This document shows positions 1 through 11,294 of a stretch of 64,000 nucleotides of DNA, one piece after another. Position 1 is the stretch's first letter; each line of letters begins with the position of its first letter. The stretch is from Amblyomma americanum. Taxonomy: Eukaryota; Arthropoda; Arachnida; Ixodida; Ixodidae. The DNA lies in contig NC_135504.1 of assembly GCF_052857255.1 (NCBI RefSeq), positions 134,404,929 through 134,468,928 on the forward strand, given 5' to 3'. The notes under the pieces were generated by a model. The model saw only the letters and a list, made by a program, of their open reading frames with translations. It was not told where the DNA came from and did no database searches. Position numbers and translations under genes: made by a program.

Positions 1-2
1 GC

Positions 3-508
3 CGATTTAGACAAGTTCTTCCACTCAAAATAAAGCTGCTACTTTCTAATGCTATTTTCAATCCTCACCTCAACTATTGTAATCGTGTATGGGGAACTAC
101 ATCAGTAACGAACATCAACAAACTCCTTCTTTTACAAAAAAGAGCTCTCCGTCACATAGCAGATGCTGCATACGACGCTCACACAAGTGACCTGTTCCCC
201 TTACTTGGTGTTGTTCCTGTGACACATATGTACGAGCTGAATGCCCTATTAAAATACAAATATTCCCTGAAATTTGATTGGATGCCTTTCTACGATTATG
301 CAATTTAACAAAACCACCCGAGGTACCGTACATAATAAGAACAAGAGAAGTATGGTTGGTGCCGTATTCCCGCACGAATCATGGTCAGAAGAGACTACAA
401 TACATTATGCCTACTTTACTTAACAACTATCATAATTCAAACACGGACATCCACACACTATCGAAACAACACCTTAAGCGTATGTTCACTTACAATTTAG
501 GAAGGTAA
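3..508 (+). pseudogene. CR1/L2-like LINE, C-terminal reverse-transcriptase fragment
   Basis: This is the last part of a non-LTR retrotransposon ORF2, the thumb and C-terminal region after the RT palm. The frame beginning at base 3 reads NPHLNYCNRVWG, then a leucine-rich LLLLQKRALRHIA helix, the usual CR1/L2/Jockey arrangement. That frame meets TAA at 306-308. A second frame, open to 508, continues with RTREVWLVPYSRTNHG, typical of CR1 C-termini, so one frameshift near 277-300 splits the ORF. The element is cut by the window start and no catalytic residues are visible. Clade is inferred from these motifs and from the (ATTG)n tail. Confidence 0.75.
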
Positions 509-1036
509 CATCAATGTTTTGAAATCTTGTTTTATTATTGCAGCCTTTTGTACACGTATTTTCAATGGTGGCTGCATTACAGCTGTGTGTCGTAAAACTG
601 TGGTCTGCGCTTCTATGCCTGCAAATGTAGCAGGAAATGTTTGTAGTCCTGTATAGCCATATGTCAATTTCGCCGTTAGATGTTCTTCAGTGTGCAAAAT
701 ATTGGTGATTAAGTATTAGTATTCGTCTTATTGAATCCATGTCTATCAGTTACATTGAACCGGTATTATTACTTTTTACTAATATGCGGAATTTTGTGTT
801 TGGAATTACTATGTATAATATGTATTTTGTGTTTTTATATATTTTGTGTTTACAATTTTTATGTATACTGCATGCTCTTATCTTCGTACAATTTTTAATC
901 GCAGCTTTGTATTATTTCTGCTGTTATCCGTTGTCAAGAGAAAACAAGGGGTAAGAACCGTTGTCAAGCTGCTCGAGAAGCAGCTTTTTGTTCTTATCCT
1001 TGCATTTATTTCTGTATTGAAAGAAATGCTAAATAA
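509..1036 (+). mobile_element. 3' UTR of the CR1-like LINE
   Basis: AT-rich non-coding sequence between the C-terminal coding fragment and the tetranucleotide tail. Near 965-985 a short stem (GCTGC/GCAGC) precedes a T run. Hydrophobic ORFs here are by-products of T-rich sequence. It is assigned to the LINE because the coding fragment and the tail lie on the same strand with no visible break. Confidence 0.6.
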
Positions 1037-1067
<31 letters not shown>

Positions 1068-1080
1068 CATTGATTCATTG
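1037..1080 (+). repeat. (ATTG)n microsatellite tail of the CR1-like LINE
   Basis: About eleven units of ATTG/GATT, with two CATT variants near the end, follow AAATAA. CR1 and L2 elements end in short tandem repeats rather than poly(A), so this is read as the 3' terminus. Sequence then changes abruptly to a Gypsy gag-protease reading frame on the other strand. Confidence 0.8.
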
Positions 1081-2106
1081 AATATTCACATCGGATCCCA
1101 TGTGCCAATTTGAATCCACGTGCCGGCCATTCACTTCAACGCTTTCGAACCACTCTGACGATGCATCGTCTACGATATCTACGGTGAGGCTTCTCAAGAA
1201 GAATTCTTGGTCGGAGTCATCATCATGCTCAGCGCCAAGCATCCGGACTTTTCTATGCATTGTTCCTCTGCGTTGCTTCTGGCGGCATACACTGGCGTAG
1301 TGTCCGAACTTCCCACACGCGTGGCAGGTAGAGCCGTAGGCAGGAGATTGTCGGGGTTGGTGTATGGTTCCACACCTGCCGCATGTAGCTGAGGCACTGT
1401 TTCTTCGGGCTGACTTTCTTAAATGAAATGCTGGTTGTCCTCTCGGCTGTTGCTTGCCAGCTACTTGTTGTCGAATGTGCTTTTATTTTCTATTCAGCTT
1501 GTCCACCGTCGTTTCTTGTTCATCTGCTGTCGTAGCTAGCGAAGACACATGCTGCTTAGAGATTTCCGCCGCTCTGCATTCAGCGATGGTTTTCTCCAGT
1601 GTCAAGTCTCTCTCTCGGAACAGCCTTTCTCGTAGTGCTGCGTCACAAATGCAGACGATGATCCTATCGCCCAGGAGGTGGTCATGCTTGTCACTGAAGT
1701 CGCACCTTGCTGCCTGATGTTGAAGTTCAGCAATAAACTCGTCGATCGACTGGTTTTGTTTCTGACTCAAGCTGTTGAAGACGGCGGTGGCTTGCGTCAC
1801 GTTTTTGTAAGGAAGGTACCTCTCGTCGAACATCACAAAAATGGCTGCTACCGTGTCGCTTCTCTGCTCACCTGCAGCTGGCTCAGGAAAACGGAAGGTC
1901 TCCACGACTTTCCGCGCTGTTGGGCCCATGACATGAAGTAGCAGTGCTTGCCTTCTTGCTTCTGCTTTTGTGGTATATTCGCATGCTGCTTCGTAAAGCT
2001 GATAGGCCACCTTCCATTCAGACCACGCTTCCGTGGGATTGCTGCCCGGCCGAAATGCTTCGGTGGTTAAATGAGGGGGAGTGCCATGCTTCGTATACTG
2101 CGTCAC
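1081..2106 (-). pseudogene. gag: Gypsy (mag-like) gag with start of protease, broken
   Basis: One minus-strand frame runs from about 2106 down to the CR1 tail. It encodes a capsid-like region of about 207 residues (motifs TEAWSEWK, LHVMGPTARKVVETF, FNSLSQKQNQSIDEFIAEL), then two zinc-knuckle-type motifs (CGRCG and CHACGKFGHYASVC), then the start of a protease domain (VEVNGRHVD). An in-frame TAA at 1483-1485 separates capsid from knuckles. The expected DTG active site reads HMG, so the protease is dead. The rest of pol is absent because the CR1-like LINE abuts it. The gag layout and very short LTR suggest the mag lineage; that is inference. Confidence 0.8.
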
Positions 2107-2136
2107 TCAGGGGCCGAAGAGGTGCTATGTTGCGTT

Positions 2137-2154
2137 ACTTTACTTCTGACACCA
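2137..2154 (-). promoter_or_regulatory. Primer binding site of the mag-like Gypsy
   Basis: On the minus strand the sequence directly after the LTR reads TGGTGTCAGAAGTAAAG. TGG at the LTR edge followed by a tRNA-3'-end complement is the standard primer site. A closely similar site (TGGTGTCAGAAGAGGGG) follows the 5' LTR of the unrelated full-length Gypsy at 18515, so both may use the same tRNA. Confidence 0.75.
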
Positions 2155-2315
2155 TGTTATATCTGGATGTCTACAGATTATGGTTATGTCATGATACGAC
2201 AGAGAGCGGACGCCATGGTGAGAGGATGAAAGACCTCTGGCCTACTCCATGTTGGGAGTGGCGTTTATTGAGTAAACCGAAGGGATTGTTAGGGGGCGCC
2301 ACTGATTACATAACA
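2155..2315 (-). repeat. 161-bp 5' LTR of the mag-like Gypsy
   Basis: On the plus strand the segment starts TGTTAT and ends ATAACA, a perfect 6-bp terminal inverted repeat with TG...CA ends. It abuts the primer binding site on one side and LINE-A 5' UTR sequence on the other. Its length is far below the 590-1075 bp of the other LTRs here; the silkworm mag element is also known for very short LTRs. The 3' partner lies outside the window. Confidence 0.7.
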
Positions 2316-3118
2316 GGAAGTTGCATTTTCCTGTCCTCCTCTCCATCTTTTACTTTCCGAGTTTTTACCTCACAATTCTCCTGTCTCCTCCTCTCTTCTC
2401 GTTTTTTTTCTTACAGTTTTCATAGGCGGCTAGGGTTATTAACGTTGTGTGGCGTAACTACCTTGAGTTGCCCATATTTGGTTATAGCAGTGGAGTACAG
2501 CAGGTGGAGGCAGGACTTACTTCCAAGCTTCTGTCCCATACCCCTGTTCGGCTCAATGGTGGGTGGCTGGCACCATGGCTGAAGAACACACTTTTTTATG
2601 GCTGCTTCAATCCTTTCAAATGATGGCCCTTTGAAAAGAGGGCGGACCGATGTCAGCTCTCAGTTCTTCAAGAAAAAGAAAACTAAGTTCACGAAGTTTC
2701 ACATCGTTCATAGAGAACAAAAAGAAAAGCCAGCCAAGCTAATATCCCCGTTTCTAGTATCAAAAGTTCTCACAGATTCCCTGGGTCCTAAGTTTAAAGT
2801 AACAAAACTAGCTAGTAGTGACCTTTTGCTCGAACTGATCAGTATCATTCAGATCTCAAAGCTGGCAAACATCGAAACCTTTGGTGATATTTTTGTCTCC
2901 GTTACCCCACACAGATCTCTAAACACAGTACGTGGTGTCATTTCTGACAATGACTTTATGACACTAACCGAAGAAGAAATGCTCGAAAGATTGCTAGATC
3001 AGAATGTGACTGATGTACACAGAATCAAAATCCGCAAAGAAGACAAAGAAATTCCGACAAAGCACCTGGTTTTGACCTTCGCCTCCTGCACCCTGCCCGA
3101 GTCAATCGATGTGGTTGG
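2316..3118 (+). pseudogene. LINE-A copy 1: 5' UTR and N-terminal ORF1
   Basis: Bases 2316-2574 match the 5' UTR of LINE-A copy 2 (minus, about 10033-10275), including the pyrimidine-rich block. The homologous ATG is at 2575, but a lost T in the T run near 2590 breaks the frame; the long frame is entered at 2598. ORF1 is the nucleic-acid-binding, gag-like protein of I-type LINEs. Visible here are a lysine-rich stretch (FFKKKKTKFTKF) and the domain before the zinc knuckles (SVTPHRSLNTVRG, EEEMLERL, IKIRKEDKEIPTK). Homology stops at about 3118, before the knuckles. Confidence 0.8.
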
Positions 3119-3676
3119 GACAGAAGTGGCGGCATCGGTTTCACTTATGTTTATATAATATTGATGTGTCAGCGTTTCTTTACAAATATGTATGTCGATG
3201 CAGCCTCTGTGTCTGCCAAAGAACACGTGTACGTGCACGCCATTTCGGTGGTAGTTTCTGGTAGTGGTGCAACCCCTTCACACTGCAGGTGCGGGAGCAT
3301 ACGGGATGCTTGGGATGGCTACAAGGGAGTGAGGGCTGACACACCTCCCCCGGTTTGAAGGGATTAGTGTTTCAGACGCGCCCGCCGGGGTCGCGTTTGG
3401 ACTGATTGTACGGCTGCCAGCTCTTGACCGAAGGCGTCTGAGGATTGGCATTCTTGACCACCCCTGTCATCTTCGCGCCGTCGGCGCGCTCAGGGGGCCT
3501 ACGTGACTTTTTCTTGTGTGTTTGAAATACTTGGTGCGTTTCTAGTATGTGCTTTTTTTTGAACACCGAGTGCTTCGTCCGCTACCGGCCGAAGCCGTTA
3601 AGAAGAGGTCGGGTGGGGACAAGCTTCAGTGCGCTCCGCGGAGAGAAAGCCGCCACACGTGCTCCCGGGACATTGG
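3119..3676. other. Unassigned spacer between two LINE-A copies
   Basis: This stretch is more GC-rich in its second half and matches nothing else I recognise in the window. It lies between a plus-strand LINE-A 5' piece and a minus-strand LINE-A 3' piece that lost its 3' UTR. A lysine-rich 64-codon frame (3372-3566, minus) has no recognisable domain. It may be a fragment of another element, such as a decayed LTR; I saw no direct evidence for this. Confidence 0.4.
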
Positions 3677-4872
3677 CTTCTCTGAGAAACTTAAAAATGC
3701 TTGAAAAATCAACCAGTGCTTGATCTCCTAAAAATAACATGGGGTGTAGTGGGATGTATTCATTGTAGAATGTTGTGAAATATTTTTTCCTGAGTTGTTC
3801 CAGTTTGGTGCGTACAATTAAAATGTGGTTTACCGTGAGTTCATCGCCACACATTTCGCAGAGAGGTTTGTCTTTTTTTGTCAGTAAGAAGTTGTGTGTA
3901 AGGTGTGTGTGTCCAATGTGTAGTCAACACAAAATAACTTCTGTAAAATGCTCCTGATGTTTACATGATCTCCATTCTCCCAAAACGGGTCTTATAGAAT
4001 GTAGTTTGTTTGTCTGTTCGTCCCATGCAACCTGCCACTTATTTCTGAGTATACTGTGCAGTAATTTAGAAAAATCCCTCTGTGGTATGCTAACTTGTTT
4101 TATATGACCAATTCGAGCTTGTGCTGCGCAAGCATCTGCTCACTCATTACCTAAAATTCCAACATGGCTAGGGACCCAGCAGAATATAATGTTATGTTTT
4201 TGCTTTGTGATTTTAACTATGTTATGTATGATTTTTCCTATTATGGGTTCAGCAGCATTTGTAGGGTGCAGCTTTTGGAGCATACTCAGTGAATCGGTGT
4301 AAATGATGTTATTTTTTATGTTTTGTTTTACCATTTGTTCTACGGCTACAAGGATGGCATAACACTCCGCTGTAAATACCGAAGCATACTGTGGCAATCG
4401 TATAAATTTTTCGTTTTTTTCCTGAATTACTACACTTCCGACATGACTTTCTGTTTTTGAGCCATCAGTGTAGAATTCAGTGTAGGTGTGATATTTTTCT
4501 TCTAGTGCAAAGAACTCTTGCAGTATGTGCTCGTGTGGCATTCACTCTTTGTTTACGTGTGTCAGTGTGAAGTCATACACCGAAGGGAGGCTGTACCATG
4601 GTGGCAGATATTCATGTCTTTGTACAATATTCGGTAGGGCATCCAGCACTGCTAACTCTTCGGAGTTATCTTCAAAGCGCATTATTATTGGCCTGATAAA
4701 ATGTGGTTTATTATTGAATAATCTTCTCGATGAGCAATTGGTAACAATGGGATAGCAGAGATGTTTAGGAAGAGAACGGGTTTTTTGGATGTACTTGCAT
4801 GTAAGTGTGACTCTTCTATCCTCTAGTGTGGGCTCATTAGCTTCAACATAAAGACTACTTACCGGGGATGTT
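3677..4872 (-). pseudogene. LINE-A copy 2, part 1: RNase H and C-terminus
   Basis: This is the 3' coding end of a LINE-A ORF2 interrupted by an RTE insertion. The RNase H domain (about 4140-4541) shows FYTDGSK, FTAECYAIL, IIYTDSLSML and FCWVPSHVGILGNE, covering the usual D-E-D-D positions; a stop follows GNE. The C-terminus (3677-3854) has CGDELTVNHILI and LRKKYFTTFYNEY, the cysteine/histidine tail common in RNase H-bearing LINEs. The 3' UTR and terminal hairpin are missing beyond 3677. The sequence resumes at 6292 past the RTE. Confidence 0.85.
4861..4872. repeat. Target-site duplication, left, of RTE-1
   Basis: ACCGGGGATGTT occurs here and again at 6292-6303, exactly flanking the RTE insertion. 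The uninterrupted LINE-A sequence needs only one copy, so this is a 12-bp target-site duplication. Confidence 0.9.
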
Positions 4873-6256
4873 GAAGGATGGAGGGGACATCGTGCTAGAA
4901 AAACTAGCCACCCTGTATACGCAATGCCTTATGACCTCGACTGTACCAGAAGCTTGGAAGAATGCAAACATTATCTTAATTCATAAGAAGGGAGACGCGA
5001 AGGACTTGAAAAATTACAGGCCGATCAGCTTACTATCCGTTGCCTACAAAGTATTTACTAAGGTAATCGCTAATAGAGTCAGGGCAACGTTAGACTTTAA
5101 TCAACCAAATGATCAGGCAGGCTTTCGTAAAGGATATTCTACAATAGATTATATTCACACCATCAATCAGGTGATAGAGAAATGCGCAGAATATAACCAA
5201 CCTCTATATATAGCTTTCATTGATTACGAGAAAGCATTCGACTCAGTGGAAACCTCAGCAGTCATACAGGCATTGCGTCATCAGGGGGTAGAAGAGCCTT
5301 ATGTCAAAATACTGGAAGATATATATAGCAACTGCACAGCTACTATAGTCCTCCATAAAGTCAGCAATAAAATTCCAATAAGGAAGGGCGTCAGGCAAGG
5401 AGACACGATCTCGCCAATGCTGTTCACCGCATGTTTGCAGGAGGTATTTCGAGGCCTGAATTGGGAACAGTTGGGAATAAGAATAAATGGAGAATACCTA
5501 AATAATCTGAGATTTGCTGATGACATTGCCTTGCTGAGTCACTCAGGAGGTGAACTGCAAATCATGATCAACGAGTTAGACAGGCAGAGCAGATCGATGG
5601 GTCTAAAAATTAACATGCAGAAAACCAAGGTAATGTTCAACAGCCTAGCAAGGGAACAACAGTTCACAATTGGCAGCGACAGCCTAGAAATTGTGCCGGA
5701 ATACGTCTACTTAGGGCAGGTAGTGACAGCTGATCCGGATCATGAGAGGGAGATAACTAGAAGGATAAGAATGGGGTGGAGCGCATATGGCAAATTCTCG
5801 CAGAGCATGAGTGGCAGTTTACCAATTTCCCTCAAGAGGAAAGTGTACAACAGCATAATCTTACCGGTACTCACCTATGGGGCAGAAACGTGGAGGCTAA
5901 CGAAAAGAGTTCAGCTTAAGTTAAGGACAACGCAGCGAGCCATGGAAAGAAAAATGATAGGTGTAACGTTAAGAGATCGGAAGCGGGCAGAGTGGGTGAG
6001 GGAACAAACACGGGTTAATGACATCCTAGTCAAAATCAAGAGAAAGAAATGGGCTTGGGCAGGGCATGTAGTGCGAAGGCAAGATAACCGCTGGTCTTTA
6101 AGGGTAACGGAGTGGGTTCCAAGAGAAAGTAAGCGTAGCAGGGGGCGGCAGAAGGTTAGATGGGCGGATGAGATTAAGAAGTTTGCAGGCAAAGGGTAGA
6201 TGCAGCTGGCAAAGGATAGAGTTAATTGGAGAGACATGGGAGAGGCCTTTGCCCTG
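4873..6256 (+). pseudogene. RTE-1 reverse transcriptase, one nonsense codon
   Basis: The RT fingers and palm are visible: LKNYRPISLLSVAYK, the first catalytic Asp in AFIDYEKAFDSVE, GVRQGDTISPMLF, and LRFADDIALLSHSG with the paired catalytic aspartates. Thumb and C-terminal sequence follow, including the SRGRQKVRWADEI region. The frame stops at 6197-6199 (TAG) where RTE-2 has Trp; past it the frame would continue MQLAKDRVNWRDM. The first ATG (4868) lies in host target sequence, so it is not a native start. Confidence 0.88.
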
Positions 6257-6291
6257 CAGTGGGTGTAGTAGGGCTGATGATGATGATGATG
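4873..6291 (+). mobile_element. RTE-1: 5'-truncated RTE-clade LINE
   Basis: A 1419-bp insertion in LINE-A copy 2, flanked by a 12-bp duplication and ending in (TGA/ATG)n. RTE elements have a single endonuclease-RT ORF, a very short 3' UTR and a short tandem tail, all matched here. The endonuclease and the N-terminal part of the RT are missing, as expected of incomplete reverse transcription. Its protein is nearly the same as RTE-2 (16673-17629 with 24877-26103), which implies a recently active family. Confidence 0.92.
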
Positions 6292-8792
6292 ACCGGGGAT
6301 GTTCTATATGCTCCAGTTGATAGGCGCAAACCAAGATTATGAAAAGGGTCCAGTCGTTTCTAGTAGGATGCTCTTTCCGAACCATATACCACGCACCCGT
6401 AGTCCTGCTTCGAGCGCACCAAAGAGCGATATATTTGCAATAGGCATGCTCTATCGGACCCCCACTGTTTTCGCGAGAGTACCTTTAATACATTGCGGGG
6501 CGTGGAATGCTTTCTTTCTAAGGTTGGTAATGTGTGGTAGAAATGTAATTTCTTGTCAAAATTGACGCCTAAACATTTATGTTCTTGTTTGATCGGCAGT
6601 GTGGTTTGATTCAAGCACAGGTTGGGATCAACCTGTAGGCCTGGTCGTAGTGAGAACAGAACAGCTACTGTTTTCTGAGAAGGGAACTTTAATCCATTTT
6701 TCTCTGCCCAAGCAGCCAGTTTATTTAGTGTGATTTGTATTTGTCTCTCGCACGTCAGTATGCTGGAAGAAGTGTATGCTATCTGTAAGTCATCTACATA
6801 AACTGAGCACATTACAGACTATGGTATTACTTTGGCTAAAGAATTCATTTTTACTATGAAGGGTGTCGTACTTAAAATGCATCCCTGGGGTACGCCATTC
6901 TCTTGCGTGAATGTGATTGAGAGAGTTGCTCCTAGACGGACTCTGAATGTGCGGTTAGTCAAGAAGTCTTTCAAGCAGTTCAGCATCCTGCCGCGGATCC
7001 CTAGCTCTGCTAGGTCATGTAGGATGCCGAACTTCCACGTGGTATCATAGGCCTTCTCCAAATCGAAGAATACCCCGATACAGTGCTGTTTGTGGATGAA
7101 CACCTCCAGGATGGTGTTTTCTAGGCGGAGAAGGTGATCAGTGATCGAGCATGCTGTTTTAAATCCACATTGATGTATATCTAAGAGTCGATGAGATTCG
7201 AGTGTGAAGGTCAGTCTAATGTTTATTATGCTTTCGAAAGATTTAGCAATGCAGCTGGTGAGGGCTATCGGTCTGTAATTGTTAGGACTTGTTGGTGGTT
7301 TTCCGAGTTTCAGAAAAGGTACTATTATTGCTTTCTTCCACTCCTCAGGTATATTCCCAGTTGCCCATATTTGGTAAAGAATTTCAACAATGCCTGCACG
7401 GCAGCCTCAGAGAGATGGGCAAGCATAGTGTAATGCACATTATCTGGGCCTGGTGCTGTCTTTTTACAAGAAGATAATACCCTAATCAATTCCTGGATTG
7501 TGATGGGTTGATTGTAGTCCTCGTGCATACCTGCTGTAAATGGAAGCTTTTGTTTTTCTGCTATTGCTTTGTGCTTCTGGAACGTGTTTCTGTAATTGGA
7601 CAAACTGGAAACTTCAGCAAAATGCTCACCTAGTATGTTGGCCTGTTCTTCTAACGATATTTGTGTCCCGGGTGTAGTCAATAGAGGAAGTGTGAAAGGG
7701 GTATGATCACTACTGAATCTACGAACCTTTTCCCAGATTTTTCTTGAGGTTATTGAGCTGTTTATTGAGGACACATATTTCTGCCACGAGGATTTCTCGG
7801 CATTTCTTCGGACGAATCGCGCTCTGGCCTTGGCCCTCTTGAAAGCAATCAAGTTCTCCGCTGTTGGACACCGACGCAGAGAGCCCCAAGCTTTATTTTG
7901 TTGTTTTTTTGCTAATGTGCATTCTTGTGTCCACCATACTTTGTTTTTTGTGTACGAGCCCTGTCGTTTGTGGTATGGCTTGTGTAGCGGCCGATAATAT
8001 GCATGTAGTAAACCTTTCGTTAATTTTGTCTATGGTGAGGTCATCACAAAATTCTCTTTCTAGTGTGGCATTAGGTGTAAAAAGTGACCAGTCGGCGAGG
8101 TGAAGTTTCGAGCGCCGTGGTCTTGTGGGGATGACTGGAGTAGACGATGAGAGGCTGATGATAGTAGGTAGGTGATCACTTCCCAGAGGGTCATTTAAAA
8201 CATCCAATTTAAAATCGTTAAAAAGCGATGGTGATGCGAAAGCTAAATCGAGGAAGCTCATTTTTGCCGAGCTTGGGCAACAATAAGTGGTTTTTCCTGT
8301 ATTTAAAAGACAGATAATATTTGAGAGGATAAAATCTTCGATTATTTGTCCCCTTCAGTCACATCGTTCGCTTCCCCAGAAAGGGGAGTGAGCGTTAAAA
8401 TCTCCAACTACCAGATATGGCTCTGGAAGTTCATCTATCAGTTCTTGTAGGTCATGAACTTTTAAAGTAAAGTGTGGAGGAATGTACACGGAACAGATTG
8501 TTAGTGTTTTGTAGCTGACAATGCTGACTGCTACAACCTCAAGTTTTGTTTTGAGCTTGATTTCTTGAGCAGGGATGCCACGTTTCACAACAATCGCGAC
8601 GCCTCCCGAGAGTCGATTTGCCAGCTCTCGATCACGTCTAAATGTTTTATAATGTTTTATGATGTGCACATGTTGCGGACCAAGATTGGTCTCCTGAAGA
8701 CATAAAACTGTAACAGTGACCCCTAAAATATGTGTTATGTCACTGTAGTTCCGCATAAGTCGTCTGCAATTCCACTGAATTAAAAAAGCCAT
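6292..8792 (-). pseudogene. LINE-A copy 2, part 2: endonuclease and reverse transcriptase
   Basis: ORF2 starts at 8792 with MAFLIQWNCRRL. The apurinic-type endonuclease has LCLQETNLGPQ, VVGDFNAHSPFWG and GSDHLP. The RT has FFDLEKAYDTTWKFG and YVDDLQIAYTS, so both catalytic Asp motifs survive. At least four breaks divide it into frames at about 8355-8792, 7893-8261, 7325-7852, 6819-7103 and 6360-6812. The next segment of the same ORF (RNase H) lies at 3677-4860 beyond RTE-1. It is the longest LINE-A ORF2 in the window, but not functional. Confidence 0.88.
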
Positions 8793-8824
8793 GTTTATGT
8801 TTTTGAGAAGAAATGAAGCGGGGT

Positions 8825-10032
8825 TTACTTATGTGGTGGGCCCGTTATGAGGGGCCGGTCTTTTTTCCGCTCAAGAGAGCTGTTCCGCCACTGTAGTGGA
8901 GGCGGAGTAGGTGCCGTATCCATCACCCCAACCGAGGTGCTGGAGGACCGCGGAGGGGCCGCGGTTGTGTTAGTTTCAGACCTCTCCCGACGGGGGGAGG
9001 TCCTGCGGGATGCCGATCCATTGACCGGCGCTCCCTGCTTTGAGGGTGGCAGAGCAGCCTTCGCTGTCCCTGCCTGGGGCGTGGATGGCCCTGCCACTGA
9101 CTCTGTGAAAGCAGCCTCGGCAGGTGCCGTAGTGCTGTGTGGTTCTAGGCCCCCGCGCACCACATCAGCGAAGTTGGGTTTTGCTGTGAAAGAGAATGTG
9201 TTCGTAAGCGCAAAACGCCTCCATGCTTCTTTGAATGAAATGTATTCTTTCGTCTCTATGGTAATTATTTCCTTTTCTTTTTTTCCACGACGGACATGCC
9301 CTGGAGTACGCTGCATGGTCTCCTTCGCAGTTTGCGCAGCGCAGTGCTGCTCCACATTCCTCAGAATGCTGGTCTTTCGAAGTGCATTTCGCGCAGGTTT
9401 TGCGGCCGCGGCAACTTTGTGAGCCGTGGCTAAACTTTTGACAGTTGAAACATCGGCGGGGATTGGGTATATAATGTCGGACGTTGACTTTCAAGTATCC
9501 AACTACGATCGTTTCGGGCAAGGTACTGGTGTTAAATGTGAGGACCATGTGTTTGGTATCTATTTCTTTGTTATCCCTGCGGATCTTGATTCGGTGAACG
9601 TCGATTACATTCTGGTCGGTAAGCCCTTCAAACATTTCAGCCTCTGTGATATGGATAAAGTCTGATTCAGTGATTACACCTCGGACTGTGTTTAGAGATC
9701 TGTGGGGGGTTACAGAGACAGAGATGTCCCCTATAGACGCAATGTTTGAGAGTTTGGAACACTGGATGCTGTCACGCAGCGCAAGAAGTAAGTCGCCGCT
9801 GGACATTTTTGAGACCTTATAGCCAGGGCCCAAGGTATCGGTTAAGCATTTTGACACAATGGGGATATTATTCTTGTCTGTATTCCGTCACTTTCACTGT
9901 GGATTACGTGGAACTTTGAAAATGTTTGTCTCTTTTTTGAGAAAAAATCGGCTGCTTCGTTCCGCCCTCTTTTAGAGAGCGATCACGTTTGGATAAGGGT
10001 GGAGCCATAAAAAAATTTAGTTTTTCGGTCAT
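8825..10032 (-). pseudogene. LINE-A copy 2 ORF1 (zinc-knuckle protein), frameshifted
   Basis: The ATG at 10032 gives MTEKLNFFMAPPLSK. One frameshift occurs near 9900 and another near 9200-9250. Between them is the conserved domain (SVTPHRSLNTVRGV, EMFEGLTDQNVIDVHRI) and three zinc-binding motifs: CFNCQKFSHGSQSC, CAKCTSKDQHSEEC and CANCEGDHAAYSRAC. The last part, rich in Pro, Ser and Ala, ends RNSSLERKKDRPLITG. Such proteins bind element RNA in the particle and help target-primed reverse transcription. It lies 32 bases upstream of the ORF2 ATG. Confidence 0.85.
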
Positions 10033-10675
10033 GGTGCCAGCCACCCAGCACGGAGTCCAACAAGCGGACGGAACAGGAACTTGAAAGCAAGTCCTGCCCA
10101 CGCCAGCTGTACACCTCACCTATAACCAAATATGACTCAACTCAGGGTAGTTGGTCACACAAGGTTAACCCTCGCCGCCAGGAAAACAGGAAAAACCAAG
10201 AAGTGAGTAGGATAGAGGAGAGTTGTGAGACAGAGATAGGAAAGTGAAAGATGGAGAGGAGGATAGGAAAAGGCGACTGCCAATTCCCCCCGGTCGGGTC
10301 AGGCCGGAGGTGCCGTCTGCAGGAGGCTGGGGCCAAAGTGGTGTGTTGCCTCCGCCAAGGGGCGTTAAGGGTCCAAACGCTCGGCACCGGCTCAACCACC
10401 AGGATCCCCTTTTCCCCGGACACGGCGATGCCGCACGACGAGGCGCGGGTGCTCGGGTCCGTGGTGATGCATAGTTCACCATCATCCCCTTGCGGGGATG
10501 TCCCTGCGGATGCTCGGAACCCGCGGTGTCGCCACTCACCGTTCCGACGCCTGCAAGCTGCAGGTGCCCCCCTGCGGGGTGGTGCAAAAGTGCTCATGTC
10601 AGCACCCAACCAATTAAGAAGACGTGCGCGAAAGTCAACAGCAAGCAAAAAAATCAATGAAAGAAAGAAACACCA
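10033..10675 (-). mobile_element. LINE-A copy 2 5' UTR
   Basis: Non-coding leader of LINE-A on the minus strand. Its ORF1-proximal half aligns with 2316-2574. The distal half is GC-rich. I-type LINEs carry internal promoters in this region, but no promoter element can be named by eye. The far end is set by the start of Penelope coding sequence on the other strand at about 10676. Confidence 0.6.
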
Positions 10676-10963
10676 AAAAAACATGTTGAAATGTGTGAAA
10701 AGAGGGTTTGTAAAATACCTCTGTCATGCGGACGCACCTACATTAGTCAAATAGGGCGCTGTTAGAATGAACGGCTTCGAGAGCACAAAAGATCCCTAAA
10801 GGGCGCCATCAGCAGTGAATTAGCAAAACATTGCAGGGAGCATGAATGTGACCTGCAGCTTAGCAACGCAATGACCATCACGTCATATTTTGAACAACGG
10901 ACCAGGGAGATTGAAGAAGCCTTCAACAATCGACAAAAGAGCGACGTATATACGTTTCGATAG
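10676..10963 (+). pseudogene. Penelope-like element 1: GIY-YIG endonuclease fragment
   Basis: The frame through 10724 reads VCKIPLSCGRTYISQIGRC, a TAG stop (10763-10765), NERLREHKRSLKG, then AKHCREHECDL, ending at a stop at 10961-10963. This matches the GIY-YIG domain of Penelope-like elements (consensus YKIPLSCG-YIGQTGRC-ERL-EH). The second Gly of YIG is Ser. RT sequence is absent, so it is a 5'-truncated, dead copy. Compare the better kept copy at 51416-52441. Confidence 0.82.
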
Positions 10964-11294
10964 CGTTTCGTGACAGCTAAATTAATCATCTGCGTGCGTT
11001 GTCCTAATCTTTTACCGCGTGTACATCTTATGCGTTTGTCATGCTTCTGTTCTTTCCTTATTGCACGAGCAAGATGTATATATTCGATCGAATGTGGATT
11101 AAAAATCTGTTTTTTAGTCAGCGTTGATTCCCGCCTCTCTATTCTTTGTTTCGTGCTGCGCTGCTCCCGCCACAAGAACACGAAATGTGCCAAAATTTTA
11201 CACCACAAAGGAAATATGAATTCAAAAAGTCGCCCGATCCCGCAATACAGATGTAATTTAAGTAGAGCACGTAGTTGTGCGAGTCGGTCGTACA
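10964..11294 (+). mobile_element. Probable 3' UTR of Penelope-like element 1
   Basis: AT-rich non-coding sequence after the GIY-YIG stop. It contains TTTAGTCAGCGTTGATTC, which resembles GTTGAAGTCAGCGCTGTGG near the 3' end of the second Penelope copy, so the segment is probably element-derived. Its true end is not defined. Confidence 0.45.

Noticed and set aside
739..1049. Hydrophobic short ORFs resembling membrane proteins
   Set aside because: They lie in the T-rich 3' UTR of the CR1-like LINE and carry no conserved motif.
3372..3566. Lysine-rich 64-codon minus-strand ORF
   Set aside because: Short, without recognisable domain or context; kept only as part of an unassigned spacer.
8847..9422. 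191-codon plus-strand ORF
   Set aside because: It is the antisense of LINE-A ORF1, whose zinc knuckles are on the other strand.
10142..10754. Overlapping 140-180-codon ORFs on both strands
   Set aside because: They fall in the GC-rich LINE-A 5' UTR, where open frames occur by chance; no domain.
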